Below, in pieces: positions 1 through 11,418 of a stretch of 64,000 nucleotides of DNA (position 1 is its first letter; each line of letters opens with the position of its first letter). The translations under genes and the position numbers were made by a program. The stretch lies in assembly GCA_007570785.1 (NCBI GenBank), contig ML661885.1, forward strand, positions 20,496,592-20,560,591. Reading direction: 5' to 3'. The notes under the pieces are model-generated. The model worked only from the letters and a program-made list of their open reading frames with translations. It did no database searches and had not been told where the DNA came from. Origin of the DNA: Antilocapra americana. Lineage: Eukaryota; Chordata; Mammalia; Artiodactyla; Antilocapridae.

Positions 1-522
1 AACCCAATTAAAAAATAGGCAGAAGAACAAAATAGACATTTTTCCAAAGTGGAAATGCAGATGGCTACCAGGTACATGAAAAGATGTTCAATATTGTCAG
101 TCATTAGTGAAATTCAAATAAAAACCATAATGAGATATCACCTCACATCTTTCAGAATGCATATCATCATAAAGAACACAGATACTAAGTGTTGATAAGA
201 AAGTGGAGAAAAGGGAAAATAAATGCATCCCAGTGTTCTTAGAAAAATTGTGTATAATTACCAAGATATGGAAGCAATCTAAGTGCGCATCGATAGATGA
301 ATAGATGGACATGTGGCATACACACACACACACACACTCTGGAATACTACTCAGCTACAAAGAAGAATGAAATTTTGCCCTTTACCCCATGGATGGACTT
401 GGAGGATATTATTATGGTAAGTGAAATAAGTCAAAGAAAGACAAATAGTGTATGATATAATATAGTGGAATCTTAAAAATTACCTAGTGAATATATTTTT
501 CACTAGCTTCTTGTATTGTTTA
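1..522 (+). mobile_element. L1 LINE, ORF2 end and 3' UTR, left part
   Basis: Sense-strand text typical of mammalian L1: the end of ORF2 followed by the 'ggaatactactcagctacaaa' type 3' UTR block near 340-360 and the 'atggatggacttggaggat' block near 390. Many stops, so no protein is possible. The element enters from outside the window and resumes after the SINE at 523-731. The exact L1 subfamily was not determined. Confidence 0.85.
320..337. repeat. (CA)n microsatellite inside the L1
   Basis: Nine uninterrupted AC/CA units within the L1 3' UTR. Short, with modest slippage potential. Confidence 0.9.
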
Positions 523-731
523 GATTCCCTGATGGCTCAGTGGTAAAGAATCTGACTACCAATGCAGGAGACATGGGTTTGATCGCTGAATTGGGAAGAT
601 CCCCTCGAGAAGGAAACAACAATCCACTCCAGTATTCTTGCCTAGAAAATTCCATGGGCAGAGGAGTCTGGCAGGCTACAGTTCATGGAGACGCAAAAGA
701 GTCAGACATGACTTAGCAACTAAACAACAAC
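523..731 (+). mobile_element. Bov-tA-type SINE nested in L1
   Basis: The tRNA-Glu-like head (ccctgatggctcagtgg near 526; degenerate B-box ggtttgatcgc near 574) runs into the Bov-A body (ccactccagtattcttgcc; cagacatgact) and ends in an AAC-rich tail. L1 sequence continues on both sides, so the SINE is younger than the L1. Confidence 0.9.
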
Positions 732-1045
732 AGAGTTGTAGTGACTAAACAGAGCAAAAAGAGAATAAAACAAAAATGAAGCAAAAGGACAGACATAGAG
801 AAAAAAACTAGTGATATCATTGTGGATAGGGAAGGAAGGAGGTACAATACAGGGGTAGGGAATTACAAAGTACAAACCATCACCTATAAAATAAGCTGCA
901 ATTATTCTGTATTGTAGAACATGGGGATATAGTCAATATTTGATAATAACTATAGAGTACAATCTTTAAAAATTGTGAATCATTATATCGTATACCTGTA
1001 ACGTATAATATTGTACATCAACTATACTTCAGTAAAAAAGGAAGT
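732..1045 (+). mobile_element. L1 LINE 3' UTR, right part
   Basis: Continuation of the L1 beyond the SINE, closing with the characteristic terminal block 'acatcaactatacttcagta' and a short A-rich tail at about 1035. Non-coding. Confidence 0.8.
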
Positions 1046-2189
1046 ACACGTTTGGAGAACTGAAGTCGCCACACCTAACTGTTATGACTCTGATAATGAC
1101 CAAAAACATGTGGAATGAGATGACTGTTCCTCAGGGAAATGGACACTTTCAGAATGAAAAGTGTATCTCAGATCCTTAAACTCTCTTGAATTCTGTGACT
1201 CTCAGCCAACTCATATTCAGAGAGTCACAGAACTTCTATGATGATTCTAACCAACATCTCTTATTCCTAAAGTTCTACGATACTCTCTCTGGAAAATCAG
1301 AAACAAAACTTAATTGTATGGGTTACAGAAAATAAATTCAGAGCCTCATCAAATCTCTCATATGGAAGTCAGCGATTAAACTTGGGAAGGAAAAGATGCT
1401 GAGATTTGGAATAGAACATTTGGGAAGACTTGGATAATGTTAAGAATGATGAACATCTGAATACTCAGAAGTTTCTTTTCTAGTGGAAGAAGCCTTCCCT
1501 TCTGTGGGGAAGGGAAGTCTTCTTTATTAAGGTTCTTTAATTACTTTTCCTGATACAGTTGTCTTATAAGAAATACATCTTTTATCCTCAAGATTCACCT
1601 CAAGTATCTTGTAACTAGGGTTAGTTCTTAGCATGCTCCAAGCAGTTATGCTCACAGTAACCTGGGAGAAAATATCTCATACTTCAAAATGAATTGCAAA
1701 ATGTTCATGCATGGAAAAAGTCAAATTTATTGATATGGCTGCACCTACCAGTGAATCTGAATGTAATGTGTTGGTTGCGGCGGGTGGAAAGGTCTTTAGC
1801 ATTTTACCCTGGTTGGCTGGCTTAAGGAAATAGGCAAGTTGAAATGGATTTATCATGTGCAACTGGTCCTTCCCATACTGCTTTTTCTGAAAGGACACTC
1901 CCTTCACTAGGTTACTGGTGAAGAAATTATATAGGTGAGAGGAACATTTGTGTCCTTAAAATATGGGAATATCTTTGATGGACCAAGTATGGTGTTGGAA
2001 GATGCTGTCATTGAGCTGAGCTCCTCATGAGAATAATGCAATATTTAACTGCCAGAGACTAAGTGTACATTTAAACTGAAGTTTTATCCACATAAATATT
2101 TTGAAGGCAATAATAAATCTCATCTTCCTAAAAGTAAGGTAAATGTGCAGATTAGCAGAACATTATTTGATATAGAACAAGAAAAATTC
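1046..2189. other. No gene or repeat recognised
   Basis: AT-rich DNA without a supportable exon or a repeat I can name. One imperfect hairpin (arms 1489-1499 and 1512-1522, one mismatch) lies here. Short open frames look random. Confidence 0.6.
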
Positions 2190-2293
2190 CGAAGTGAAAG
2201 TGTTAGTCACTCTGTCATATCTGCTTCTGCGACTCATGAACTGTAGTTCATCAGTTCCATGGAATTCTCCAGGTAGGAATATTGGAGCAGTTT
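2190..2293 (-). mobile_element. Bov-A type SINE fragment split by a BovB
   Basis: Antisense Bov-A text (gaagtgaaagtgttagtcac; ccatggaattctccaggtag) that stops at the BovB tail. It resumes at about 3302-3342 (tggagtagtttgacattcc, then aggggatctttc). The BovB therefore landed inside an existing SINE. Confidence 0.75.
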
Positions 2294-3301
2294 CAGTTCA
2301 GTTCAGTTCAGTCACTCAGTCGTGTCCGACTCTTTGCAACCCCATGAATTGCAGCACGCCAAGCCTCTGTGTCCATCACCAACTCCCGGAGTCCACCCAA
2401 ACCCATGTCCATTGATTTGGTGATGCCATCCAGCCATATCATCCTCTGTTGTCCCCTTCTCCTCCTGCCCCCAATCCTTCCCAGCAGTAAGGTCTTTTCC
2501 AATGAGTCAGCTCTTGCCATGAGGTGGCCAAAGTATTGGAGTTTCAGCTTCAACATCAGTCCTTCCAATGAACACCCAGGACTGATCTCCTTTAGGATGG
2601 ACTGGTTGGATCTCCTTGCAGCCCAAGGGACTCTCAAGAGTCTTCTCCAACACCACAGTTCAAAAATATCAGTTCTTCTGTTCTCAGTCTTTTTCACTGT
2701 CCAACTCTCACATCCATACATGACTACTGGAAAAACCATAGCCTTGACTAGACGGACCTTTGTTGGCAAAGTAATGTCTTTGCTTTTCAATATGCTATCT
2801 AGGTTGGCCATAGTGTTCCTTCCAAGGAGTAAGTGTCTTTTGATTTCAAGGCTGCAATCACCATCTTCAGTGATTTTGGAGCCCAAGAAAATAAAGTCTG
2901 ACACTGTTTGCACTGTTTCTCCATCTATTACCCATGAAGTGATGGGACCAGATGCCATGATCTTAGTTTTCTGACTGTTGAGCCTTAAGCCAACTCTTTC
3001 ACTCTCCTCTTTCACTTTCATCAAGAGGCTTTTTAGTTTCTCTTCACTTTCTGCCATAAGGGTGGTGTCGTCTGCATATCTGAAGTTATTGATATTTCTC
3101 CCGGCAATCTTGATTCCAGCTTGTGCTTCTTCTAGCCCAGCATTTCTCGTGATGTACTCTGCATAGAAGTTAAATAAGCAGGGTGACAATATACAACCTT
3201 GACGAATTCCTTTTCCTATTTGGAACCAGTCTCTTGTTCCACGTCCAGTTCTAACTGTTGCTTCCTGACCTGCATACAGGTTTCTCAAGAGGCAGGTCAG
3301 A
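2294..3301 (-). mobile_element. BovB (RTE) LINE, 5'-truncated, about 1.0 kb, intact frame
   Basis: On the minus strand this carries the C-terminal reverse-transcriptase region and the full BovB 3' end with its repeated 'gttca' tail at 2294-2315. An 11-bp target duplication with one mismatch (tggagcagttt at 2283-2293, tggagtagttt at 3302-3312) defines both ends. The 5' cut lies just upstream of the RT '[10 protein letters not shown]' motif, so the endonuclease and the RT fingers are missing. The frame has no internal stop or frameshift, which suggests a recent insertion. Confidence 0.95.
2308..3288 (-). pseudogene. BovB ORF2 reverse transcriptase, C-terminal 326 codons, uninterrupted
   Basis: Residues 29-36 read RQGCILSP (RT motif B), 71-75 YADDT (catalytic motif C, both Asp present), 100-109 [10 protein letters not shown] and 134-139 FLGSKI (the following RT motifs). 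The remainder is the RTE C-terminal region with a CESWTVKK block and a basic, Arg-rich stretch near the end. The N-terminal apurinic-type endonuclease and motifs 0-A are absent because the copy is 5'-truncated, so it cannot retrotranspose. The first Met is simply the first in-frame ATG and not a native start. The open state reflects youth rather than evident selection. Confidence 0.9.
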
Positions 3302-3342
3302 TGGAGTAGTTTGACATTCCATTAATCAGGGGATCTTTCAGG

Positions 3343-3669
3343 GAAACATGTCAAGCAGTGTGCCAAATTCATGATTCGAGTAACTGCAAAGTAAAATCAT
3401 GTCTTCTTTCCTAATTCCTGACTGAAAGCAGTTCACAGACCAAAACTGATGGAATCTTTGGGGTTCACTGAAACTCTGCCATTGAGATCTACCATTTATC
3501 TTTCCTTCAGTCTTGTCAAAAGAGATCTGAAGCCAATTACTAGAGTAATTGTGCACTGGAAATAATGAAATATCTAAACTCTGAATCCCCAAGGCTTAGT
3601 CAATTCCCAAGAGTTTAGATATTTAATATGGAACTTATGATAATCAGGTAATAATTGAAGTTATGTCCC
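3343..3669. other. Unassigned, possibly more ERVL internal sequence
   Basis: No gene seen. It directly precedes an ERVL pol remnant and may be a more decayed part of the same element, but I see no anchoring motif. Confidence 0.4.
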
Positions 3670-4135
3670 AAGTTTGAATCACCAAGTGCCCAAAAAATCC
3701 ATGGACTCATCCTGCAGTTATTTCTCTAGTTCCTAAATGTGTAATTGACCTCTGGCAGACACACTTGGCATCTGACAGGATCTCTGCAGTGGTCCTCTGA
3801 TCCAGGAAGTGAGGGCTGTTATGGCAGGAAGGGCAAGTGGAAGCCTCTGAACTTTCCCTCCCCACCAGGATATGTAACTGAAAGCAGCACTGCATCCCTG
3901 CAGAGAATTGCAGACACGAGTGCCACCATGAAATGTTAGAAAGATGCAGGGTGGTGATATGTTCACATTCCAATTTATCTCTTCCTGTTGGCTTGTACAG
4001 AAGTTGATGGGTCTTTGGAAATGACTGCATTATTTAAATTTAATCAGGCATAACTGCGATTATAGCTAATGTTCCAGATATGGATTTTTTCCCCTAAGTT
4101 CTTTTTCCTCAGAAATTGTGACCAGTCATCATTTT
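3670..4135 (+). mobile_element. Endogenous retrovirus remnant, ERVL-like pol (protease to early RT)
   Basis: The plus strand keeps patches with the order and wording of ERVL-class pol: a protease-end block around 3680-3740, the linker around 3800-3870, a KDAG-type block around 3940-3955 just after an in-frame stop, and the early RT block around 4010-4080. The patches are in different frames and separated by stops, so the copy is long dead. No LTRs were seen next to it. It is an old copy shared in principle with other mammals, identified from memory of the family and without alignment. Confidence 0.7.
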
Positions 4136-5224
4136 GAAGAATCTATTATGGGATGGACTGAACTGAATTGTGTGGTAGGAGTAGATCTGAGAAGTGCAAT
4201 GCTGGGACCAAAGTGAGCCATTTGGTACTTTGCCAAGATCTTTCCAGATCACTTTTTACTGTTTTATGTGCTGTAGTCTTATATTCTTTTGTTTCCAAAA
4301 ACCAGCAGTTATGGTCCTTATTTTTGTGTAACTGCCTTAACTGCCTATTTGTGCCTTACATTGCTTGAATGAACATCAAGGAATGTCTGGGAATTTATAT
4401 TTTCTTGCATGTGCCCAGTAACCGTACACTGACATGTTTGGGCATATGAAAGCCATTAGCTTCTAAGTCTTGGGTTTTAGTTTACACATCACTGCTCCCT
4501 GTGGGATCAACTTGAAGTTGCTTTATGAAGAATTTATTCTGACTATATCCTTGCTGGGCTTTTACCCTTTCCCTATCCTCCTTCCTTTCACTCTCTTGAT
4601 AGTTTTCCATGGAAACACTCAAAAAGTCAATTGCATGTGAATCCTTGCCTTAGCATATGCTTTGGGGAAAACAAACCTAAGATATCAGCAATTACCATTT
4701 GGAAAATATAATGGAAAAATAGAATTCCATTCATAATAAATCAAAACAAAAATGTAAAATCCCTACAAGTAACAATATGAATTAAACTACAAAATGCTAG
4801 GGAGTATCATTTAAAAGAAGGCTTGAAAATGGAGATACAGGCTATGAACTTGTGTAGAAAGATTAAATATCATATACATATTTTCTCCTAAATTTATATA
4901 AAGATTAAATCCATTTCAAAATTATTCTAAAAACTTTGGAAAAATTAACACATAATAATACTGCTCATCATACTGAGATTACTATGTCAAAATTGTTTTT
5001 GTAATGGTTATATCAAATTTATTTCTAATAAATCTTACAGTATTTTGAAAATATACTTGGCATGGTTAAAGACACTATTTACAAAGTGAAAGATAAATAA
5101 CTTCAAATAAAACTTCTTACCAAAAAATTCAAAAGAAAGATATTCTCTAATTATATAATAATAATAATAGCAACTACTTACTTAGTCTGTCATATATATA
5201 TACCTATGATATACAGATATATCC
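4136..5224. other. AT-rich DNA, nothing recognised
   Basis: No exon-like frame or repeat I can name. It includes short ATA runs near 5154-5168 and AT-rich stretches consistent with old decayed repeats. Confidence 0.6.
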
Positions 5225-5450
5225 AGACATATGTGCTCAATCATTTAATCTTCACAGTCTCTCAATAAATTATGTATAGAGTTAGAGAAAAGAAAAAAAA
5301 CTATAGTTTATAGAAAAAAACTATGTATAGATGGGTTAAGTAACTTGTTCAAAATTTTACAGGTAGAAATTGGTTGGACTGGGATTTAACTCCAGGCATT
5401 TTTAATTCAGATTCCATGCTCTTAACCATTTTGCTATATTTGTATATGCT
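5225..5450 (-). mobile_element. MIR SINE, antisense
   Basis: The block 'gggttaagtaacttgttcaa' near 5334, followed by 'actgggatttaactccaggc' and 'catgctcttaaccattttgc', is the antisense MIR core and tRNA-derived head. It is interrupted by an A-rich run near 5285-5330. Ancient and heavily diverged. Confidence 0.75.
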
Positions 5451-7247
5451 AATAATCCATTTACCAAAGACAGTGAGAAAATTAGGACTCATCACAAGCA
5501 AGTCATTCTGCCATATGAAAGATACATATCTCTACTGAAAGAGGTATTTCAAAACTGTTTTGAAAGAGAGCAATGGAGGAGAATACTGTAAATCTGTTCA
5601 AAGTGATTATCCTGAGGACCAGCACTCAATGGATGTGGGAACAGGGTTCAGTTGCATTATATCTCTAAAGTTTATTAAAACCATTTGTCTCATATGCCAG
5701 TTATCTCTGTATCTTCAACAGCCATTCTTGTATGATCAGTCCTCAAAATGCATTTACAAATTGAAATGGCAGTTATTCTTTGCTCTTCTTCATCTTCTAC
5801 TTTATCATCTACATTATTTACTAGCACTGAACAGAAATGTATTGATTTATTCAGGATTAGGGTAATGATTACAGATGTCTGGCTGAAAAATCTCTCTGCT
5901 AGTTTCGTCTAGCTACAGAAGCAGAATCACCATAAAATATCTCCATCTGTTCTGTCAAGCTATATGACTCACTGTGACTGTGGGTAGTTGAATGATCTAT
6001 AGAATGATAATAGACATTTGACCTGTACCTAACATTCAGACCATCAATTGACAAAATGAAGCTGATCTCGGGCCCAATCCAAGTTTAGATTTAGTAATAA
6101 AAATTTAACTAATTTTTTGATAACTCTTTCAATCACATATTCTAAAAAGCATTATTGAAAAAAGCATACTCTTATTGAAGAGACATGCACTATGATTGTA
6201 GTCTTAAGCTATTTTTCTTTTAAAATTACTTTTATATCAGATATTATATTTTTGTCATTATTATTTCCTTTAATAGTCACTTTTTTAAGTATATAAAAAT
6301 TATCTTTAAGTGAATATTTAAAAAATATAAACAATAACAGTTTTATTTCTATCAATATTCTATAAATATTATACTCATTAATACCTATTTTTTCTTAGGC
6401 ATAGTGTTACAGTCATTTAAGTTTATTGAGATTAAATGTATTTCAATATCAATACATTTTTTCATATAATTAGTGAAAAATGAATTGGCAGTTAACACTA
6501 ACTATTCTATCCTTTCTGAAGGTGATGCTGTATAATCGGTGAATAATAATAATAATAAGACCAGAGAATAAGCATTCTATATCTATTCTCTTAGTCTTGT
6601 CATCTTAATCTTAAAGCCGGGTTCCCTGAAAAGTGAAGAGAGATGGAGTTAAATACAGGAACATTTAGTACAGTGAGAAGATTACCAATGAGGGTGATGA
6701 TTTTGTACTTCTACTGATGAAAAATGGCTAACTGGTAAGGAGTGAACACTGGCAGGAAACAGAAAGCAGACACATAACTCACAAACCAGACAGTGAGAGA
6801 GAAGCCTCAGAATAAAGAAAAGCGTAGATAGACATGTGTGTGGACGGCAGAGTGCACCGACAGAGGCTGTCGCCCTCGTGCGAAGGCAGAGGTATCAAGG
6901 CTCAGAGCACATTTCATCTGCAGATGCTAAAAAGCAGCCTAAAATGTGAAAGAATGCTTAGTTATAGAAAAGTGATGGAATTGTTTCCAGGAAGAAACAA
7001 TTAAGAGGCATTTTAAAACCGAGAAACAGTAGCTTCTGTTTCTCCTCATGCATTCTTAATAAAATTTGGGCTTAGTTTGCTATTTAGTAGGGATGAACTT
7101 TGAAAACTTATTTCCTATGTGCCTATTCACAGCATTATACACAGAAGGAAACTGAGGCGCAGGGAAGTGATGTAACTTTCCAAGGTCCTGAAGCTGGATG
7201 GTGGGAAAGCTGAAATGAATGGCAACACTTCTCAGATGTCAGATTGT
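5451..7247. other. No gene recognised
   Basis: AT-rich DNA with an (AAT)n run near 6545-6557 and one GC-richer patch with several CpGs near 6830-6900. The 101-codon open frame at 5560-5865 (+) has no domain or conserved motif that I recognise, and I treat it as chance. Confidence 0.55.
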
Positions 7248-7505
7248 ATGCTGCTGCTATGCTGCTGCTAAGTCGCTTCAGCCGTGTCCGACTCTGTGCG
7301 ACCCCGATGGCAGCCCACCAGCCTCCCCCGTCCCTGGGATTCTCCAGGCAAGAATAATTTCCTTCTCCAATGCATGAAAGTGAAAAGTGAAAGTGAAGTC
7401 GCTCAGTCGTGGCCAACTCCTACCGACTCCATGGACCGCAGCCTACCAGGCTCCTCCATCCATGGGATTTTCCAGGCAAGAGTATTGGGGTGGGCTGCCA
7501 TTGCC
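7248..7505 (-). mobile_element. Bov-A2 SINE (dimeric Bov-A), antisense
   Basis: Two Bov-A monomers in antisense, each with the 'gtgtccgactc' type block and the 'ttctccaggcaagaat' type block, joined by the diagnostic linker 'aatgcatgaaagtgaaaagt' (7370-7389). It starts with TGCTGCTG repeats, the reverse of the (CAGCAG) tail. Confidence 0.9.
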
Positions 7506-7817
7506 CACTGCCACTGTATACAGGGTTTTATATTTTGGATACTAATGGCCCACCTTCCCTTTTTTTTTTTTTAATACAAATTGTAAGGGTTTCAGTTTGG
7601 AAAAGCATTTATAATAACTACTCTATTTTGATGAGTCTTAATTCAGTCCAACTCGGAACATTTTCCCCATACCCAATATATGTAAGAAATATGCTAAGGA
7701 GCAAAGTTTAAAAGAGGCACTTTCCTTGCATTGAAAGGGAGATTATAAACAATTAAGAGAGTCTAATACAGAAGTACATCTAATATACCAATAGCTTGTT
7801 TCCTTATCTGCCTGATA
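7506..7817. other. No gene; poly-T run
   Basis: A T12-13 run at 7559-7572 and otherwise unassigned AT-rich DNA. Confidence 0.6.
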
Positions 7818-7950
7818 ATGAGATTTACCTGTGACATGTTAAAAATACAGAATCCTGTGTCTCTGTCTTGGAGGTTCAGATTCTTAGATCTGTAGTGAAG
7901 GTTCTTTAATTTTTAATTAATATTCCAGATCATTTTTATGAGCAGGGAGA
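7818..7950 (+). mobile_element. MER5-like hAT/Charlie non-autonomous element, degraded
   Basis: 'gttaaaaatacagaatcctg' followed by 'ttcagattcttagatctg' matches the MER5-type short DNA transposon layout. No clear inverted ends remain. Confidence 0.5.
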
Positions 7951-7961
7951 TTGGGTAGACA

Positions 7962-8152
7962 TTACTGCCATATTTCTCAAGTTTGTCTGCATATTGGAAT
8001 CATCTAGTGAACCTCAAAAATGAATAATTCTTCTTTCCCACCTTCAGAGACCATCCTTTGATTAATTATTCTGAGGCACAGCCAGCAATTTAGATTTTTA
8101 AAAATCACCCAGATGATTCTGAGGAACAAACAATTGTTGGAACTACTTCACT
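7962..8152 (+). mobile_element. MER5A-type DNA transposon
   Basis: Begins near 'tttctcaagtttgtctgcat' and continues with 'ttggaatcatctagtg', 'gagaccatcctttgatt' and 'aaaatcacccagatgattct', ending near 'ggaactacttc'. This is the order of the MER5A consensus, with a decayed terminal inverted repeat. Non-coding. Confidence 0.75.
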
Positions 8153-8703
8153 ATGCTATTGGGATGTGGTGCTTAAGAAAGGTATCATGAAAGAAATACC
8201 CAAAACCTTTTTAAGCTCATACTATCAAAAATTTACCACATGATAAGTGTTTTTCATATATTAGGTTTTTCAATTTTTAAATAAACCTATCAGGTTAATA
8301 CATTATCATCTATGTTGCATAGCTTAAAAAATATAGAAAACATGCTCAAGCCCATAGCCTGTAAAAGTGACGGAGCAGATATTGAGAACTAGATTTTTCT
8401 GAATCCTTAGCCTGAGTGTTTGTCACTTTGCCAGATCAACTTTCAGACGTAGCTTGAAGGATTGTAAGGTTTGAACTGACAGAAATTGTGATGGAAGGCA
8501 TTCCAAGGAAGGCACCAAAGTAAACAGAGGGAGGAGGGAGTGTGACAAGTCAAGTCCAGAAGTTTGTCTCCAGATGATGGAGGGTCTTCAGTTCATTAAT
8601 TGCTTGGCTAATCATCAAGGCATTGGTTGGTCCATTGATTGGTTGATTAATTTATTCAGCTAGCTTATTGTCATTTTCAAATGACATTGCAAGCATTACA
8701 CTG
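8153..8703. other. No gene recognised
   Basis: Unassigned DNA that contains the target site of the BovB at 8704 (left duplication at 8689-8703). Confidence 0.6.
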
Positions 8704-9236
8704 AGGGTGCAGTCATGAAATTAGAAGATGCTTATTCCTTGAAAAGAAAGCTATGACAAACCCAGAAAGCTATCAAAAAGCAGAGACGTCACTTTGCTGA
8801 CAAAAATCCAGATAGACAAAGCTATGGTTTTTCCAGTAGTAATGTACAAACGTGAGTTAGATGCCGAAGAATTGATGCTTTTGAATTGTGGTGCTGGGGA
8901 AAACTCTTGAGAATCCCATGGACAGCAAGGAAATCAAACCAGTCAATCCTAAAGGAAATCAACTCTGAATATTCATTGGAAGGACTGCTGCTGAAGTACA
9001 GCTCCAATCTTTTGGCAACCTGATGTGAAGAGTTGACTCATTGGAAAAGACTGATGCTGGGAAAGACTGAGCACAAAGGGAAAAGGGGATGGCAGAGGAT
9101 GAGATAGTTAGATAGTATCCCCGACTCAATGGACATGAATTTGAATAAACTCCAGGAGATAGCGGAGCACAGAGGAGCCTGGCGTGCTGCAGTCCACGTG
9201 ATTGCAAAGAGTCAGACACAATTTAGTGACTGAAAA
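8704..9236 (+). mobile_element. BovB LINE 3' end, 5'-truncated, about 530 bp
   Basis: Sense BovB from 'cttattccttg' through 'aatattcattggaaggactg' to the 'gcaaagagtcagacacaa' tail. It is flanked by a 15-bp duplication with two mismatches (gcaagcattacactg 8689-8703; gcaagtattacattg 9237-9251). The C-terminal RT-region frame carries stops and indels. Confidence 0.9.
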
Positions 9237-9479
9237 GCAAGTATTACATTGTAAAATTTTTTTTAAAAAGCACTTTTAGATTGAACACATGAGTTAAACA
9301 TTCACATAGACTTTTGACAATGAACTTGTTTCAATTTCTATTTTATTTCTGTTAACATGTTATACAAACTTTTAATAAACATGTTGAGAACCAAGACGTC
9401 ATTGTAGACAGAGTACTGAAGAGTGCTGAAAGTTCACTTTTGCTGGGCCTTTAAAAGATCAAATAAGCAAGAGTAGGAA

Positions 9480-9688
9480 TAAACCATGGTGGCTCAGATG
9501 GCAAAGAATCCACCTGCAATGTGGGAGACCTGGATTCAATCCTGGGTTGGGAAGATCCCCTAGAGGAGGCATGGCAACTTACTCCAGTATTCTGGATTGG
9601 AGAATCCCCACAGACTGAGGAGCTTGAGGGGCAAAAGTTCATGGGGGTCACAAAGAGTCAGACATGACTGAGCAACTAAACAATATTA
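9480..9688 (+). mobile_element. Bov-tA-type SINE
   Basis: Head 'ggtggctcagatggcaaaga', B-box-like 'ggattcaatcc', body 'ctccagtattctgg' and tail 'cagacatgactgagcaacta' with A-rich end. The extreme 5' bases of the head appear altered. Confidence 0.88.
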
Positions 9689-9806
9689 CCCCCAAAATTA
9701 TTGTACTGAAATAAATAGAACTAGAGCTGCATATAACAATCTGATTAATTTTTAAAATAAAATTGAGAAAAAATCTATATTTTTATTTCTGCATGCATAT
9801 ATACTA

Positions 9807-9829
9807 AAATTTTAAACATATATGAAAAT
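9807..9829. repeat. Target-site duplication, left copy
   Basis: A 23-base duplication that pairs with 11934-11956, one mismatch (c/a). It brackets the BovB copy exactly. Confidence 0.92.
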
Positions 9830-10220
9830 CAGTTCAACACATTTCAGTTAAGTTGCTCAGTTGTGTCTGACTCTTTGTGATCCCATGGACTGTAGCACAC
9901 CAGGCTTCCCTGTCCAACACCGACTCCTAGAGCCTATTCAAATTCATGTCTATCAAGTTGGTGATGCCATCCAACCATCTCATCATCCTCTGTCTTCCAC
10001 TTCTCCTCCCATCTGCAATTTTTCCCAGTGTCAGGGTCTTTTCAAATGAGTCAGTTCTTTGCATCAGGTGGCCAAAGTACTGGAGTTTCAGCTTCAACAT
10101 CAGTCCCTCCAATAAACACCCAGTACTGATTTCCTTTAGGAGGGACTGGTTGGATCTCCTTGTAGTCCAAGGGAGTCTCAAGAGTCTTCTCCAACACCAC
10201 AGTTTAAAAGCATCAATTCT

Positions 10221-10817
10221 TCAGCACTCAGCTTTCTTTATATACCAACTCTCACACCCATACATGACAACTGGAAAAACCATTGCTTTGACTAGAGGGA
10301 CATTTTTTGGCAAAGTAACATCTCTGCTTTTTAATATGCTATCTAGGTTGGTCATAGCTTTTCTTCCAAGGAGCAAATGTGTTTTAATTTCATGGCTGCA
10401 GTCACTATCTGCAGTAATTTTGGAACCCAAAAGAATAAACTTTCTCACCATTTCCATTGTTCCCCCATCTATTTGCCATGAGGTGATGGGACCAGATGCA
10501 ATGATCTTAGTTTTCTGAATGTTGAGTTTTAAACCAAGTTTTTCATTCTCTTTCACTTTCATCAAGAGGCTCTTTAACTCTTCTTCACATTCTGCCATAA
10601 GCGTGGTATCATCTGGGTATCTGAGGTCATTGATATTTCTCACAGCAATCTTGATTCCAGCTTGTGTTTCATCCTGCATGGCATTTCTAATGATGTATCC
10701 TGCATAGAAGTTAAATAAGCAGGGTGACAATATACAGCCTTGATGTACTCCTTTTCCTATTTGGAACCTGTCTATTATTCCATTTCCATGTCTAGTTGTT
10801 GCTTCTTTGACATGCAA
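10221..10817 (-). pseudogene. BovB reverse transcriptase fragment, 198 codons
   Basis: Residues 25-32 read HQGCILSP and 67-71 YPDDT. The usual Ala of the YADD box is Pro here, although both catalytic Asp remain. A GLKLNIQKTK block and LLGSKI follow. The frame ends early after the 'CESWYIKKAEC' block, and the rest of the C-terminus lies in another frame at 9927-10181. It is a dead copy. Confidence 0.9.
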
Positions 10818-10969
10818 ACAGATTTCTCAGGAGGCAGGTAAGATGGTCTGGTATTCCCATTTCTTGAACCATTTTCCAGTTTGTTGTGATCCACACAGTC
10901 AGAGGCTTTGGCATAGTCAATAAAGCTAAAGTAGATGTTTTTCTGGAGCTCTCTTGCTTTTTTGATTAC

Positions 10970-11376
10970 CTAGCATATGTTGGCAATTTGATCTTTGGTT
11001 CCCCTTCCTTTTCTAAATCCAGCTTGAACTTCTGGAAGTTCATGGTTCACATACTGTTGAAGCCTGGCTTGGAGAATTTTGAGTATTACTTTGCTAGTGT
11101 GTGAGATGAATGCAATTGTGCAGTAATTTGAACATTCTTCAGCATTGCCTTTCTTTGGGATTGGAAAGAAAACTGACCTTTTCCAGTCTGTGGCCACTGC
11201 TGAGTTTTCCAGATTTGCTGACATATTGAGTGCGGCAGTTTCATAGCATCATCTTTTAGGATTTGAAATAGCTCAACTGGAATTTCATCAGCTCCACTAG
11301 CTTTGTTCATAGTGACGCTTCCTAAGGCCCACTTGACTTCCCACTCCAGAATGTCTGGCTCTAGGTGAGTGATCAT
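10970..11376 (-). pseudogene. BovB RT N-terminal part (fingers), two overlapping frames
   Basis: Open pieces at 11086-11376 and 10970-11224 together cover the RT entry region, including PIPKKGNAEECSNY and QAGFRKGRGTKDQIANI. They overlap in different frames, so at least one frameshift lies around 11086-11224. Upstream endonuclease sequence is missing. Confidence 0.88.
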
Positions 11377-11418
11377 ACCATCATGGTTACCTGAGTCATG
11401 AAAATCTTTTTTGTATAG

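Noticed and set aside
1489..1522. Hairpin with T-run downstream as a terminator
   Set aside because: The stem has a mismatch and a 12-base loop, and intrinsic terminators of that kind are not used by the nuclear polymerase II genes expected here.
2369..2974. 201-codon plus-strand frame opposite the BovB RT
   Set aside because: It is the complement of the intact BovB frame on the minus strand and contains no motif of its own.
7135..7574. Overlapping frames on both strands with Pro/Ser-rich products
   Set aside because: They are translations of a Bov-A2 SINE, whose body gives the same peptide-like phrases wherever it lands.
9946..10518. 190-codon plus-strand frame
   Set aside because: Antisense shadow of the BovB at 9830-11933. 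The same phrases recur in antisense of every BovB copy.
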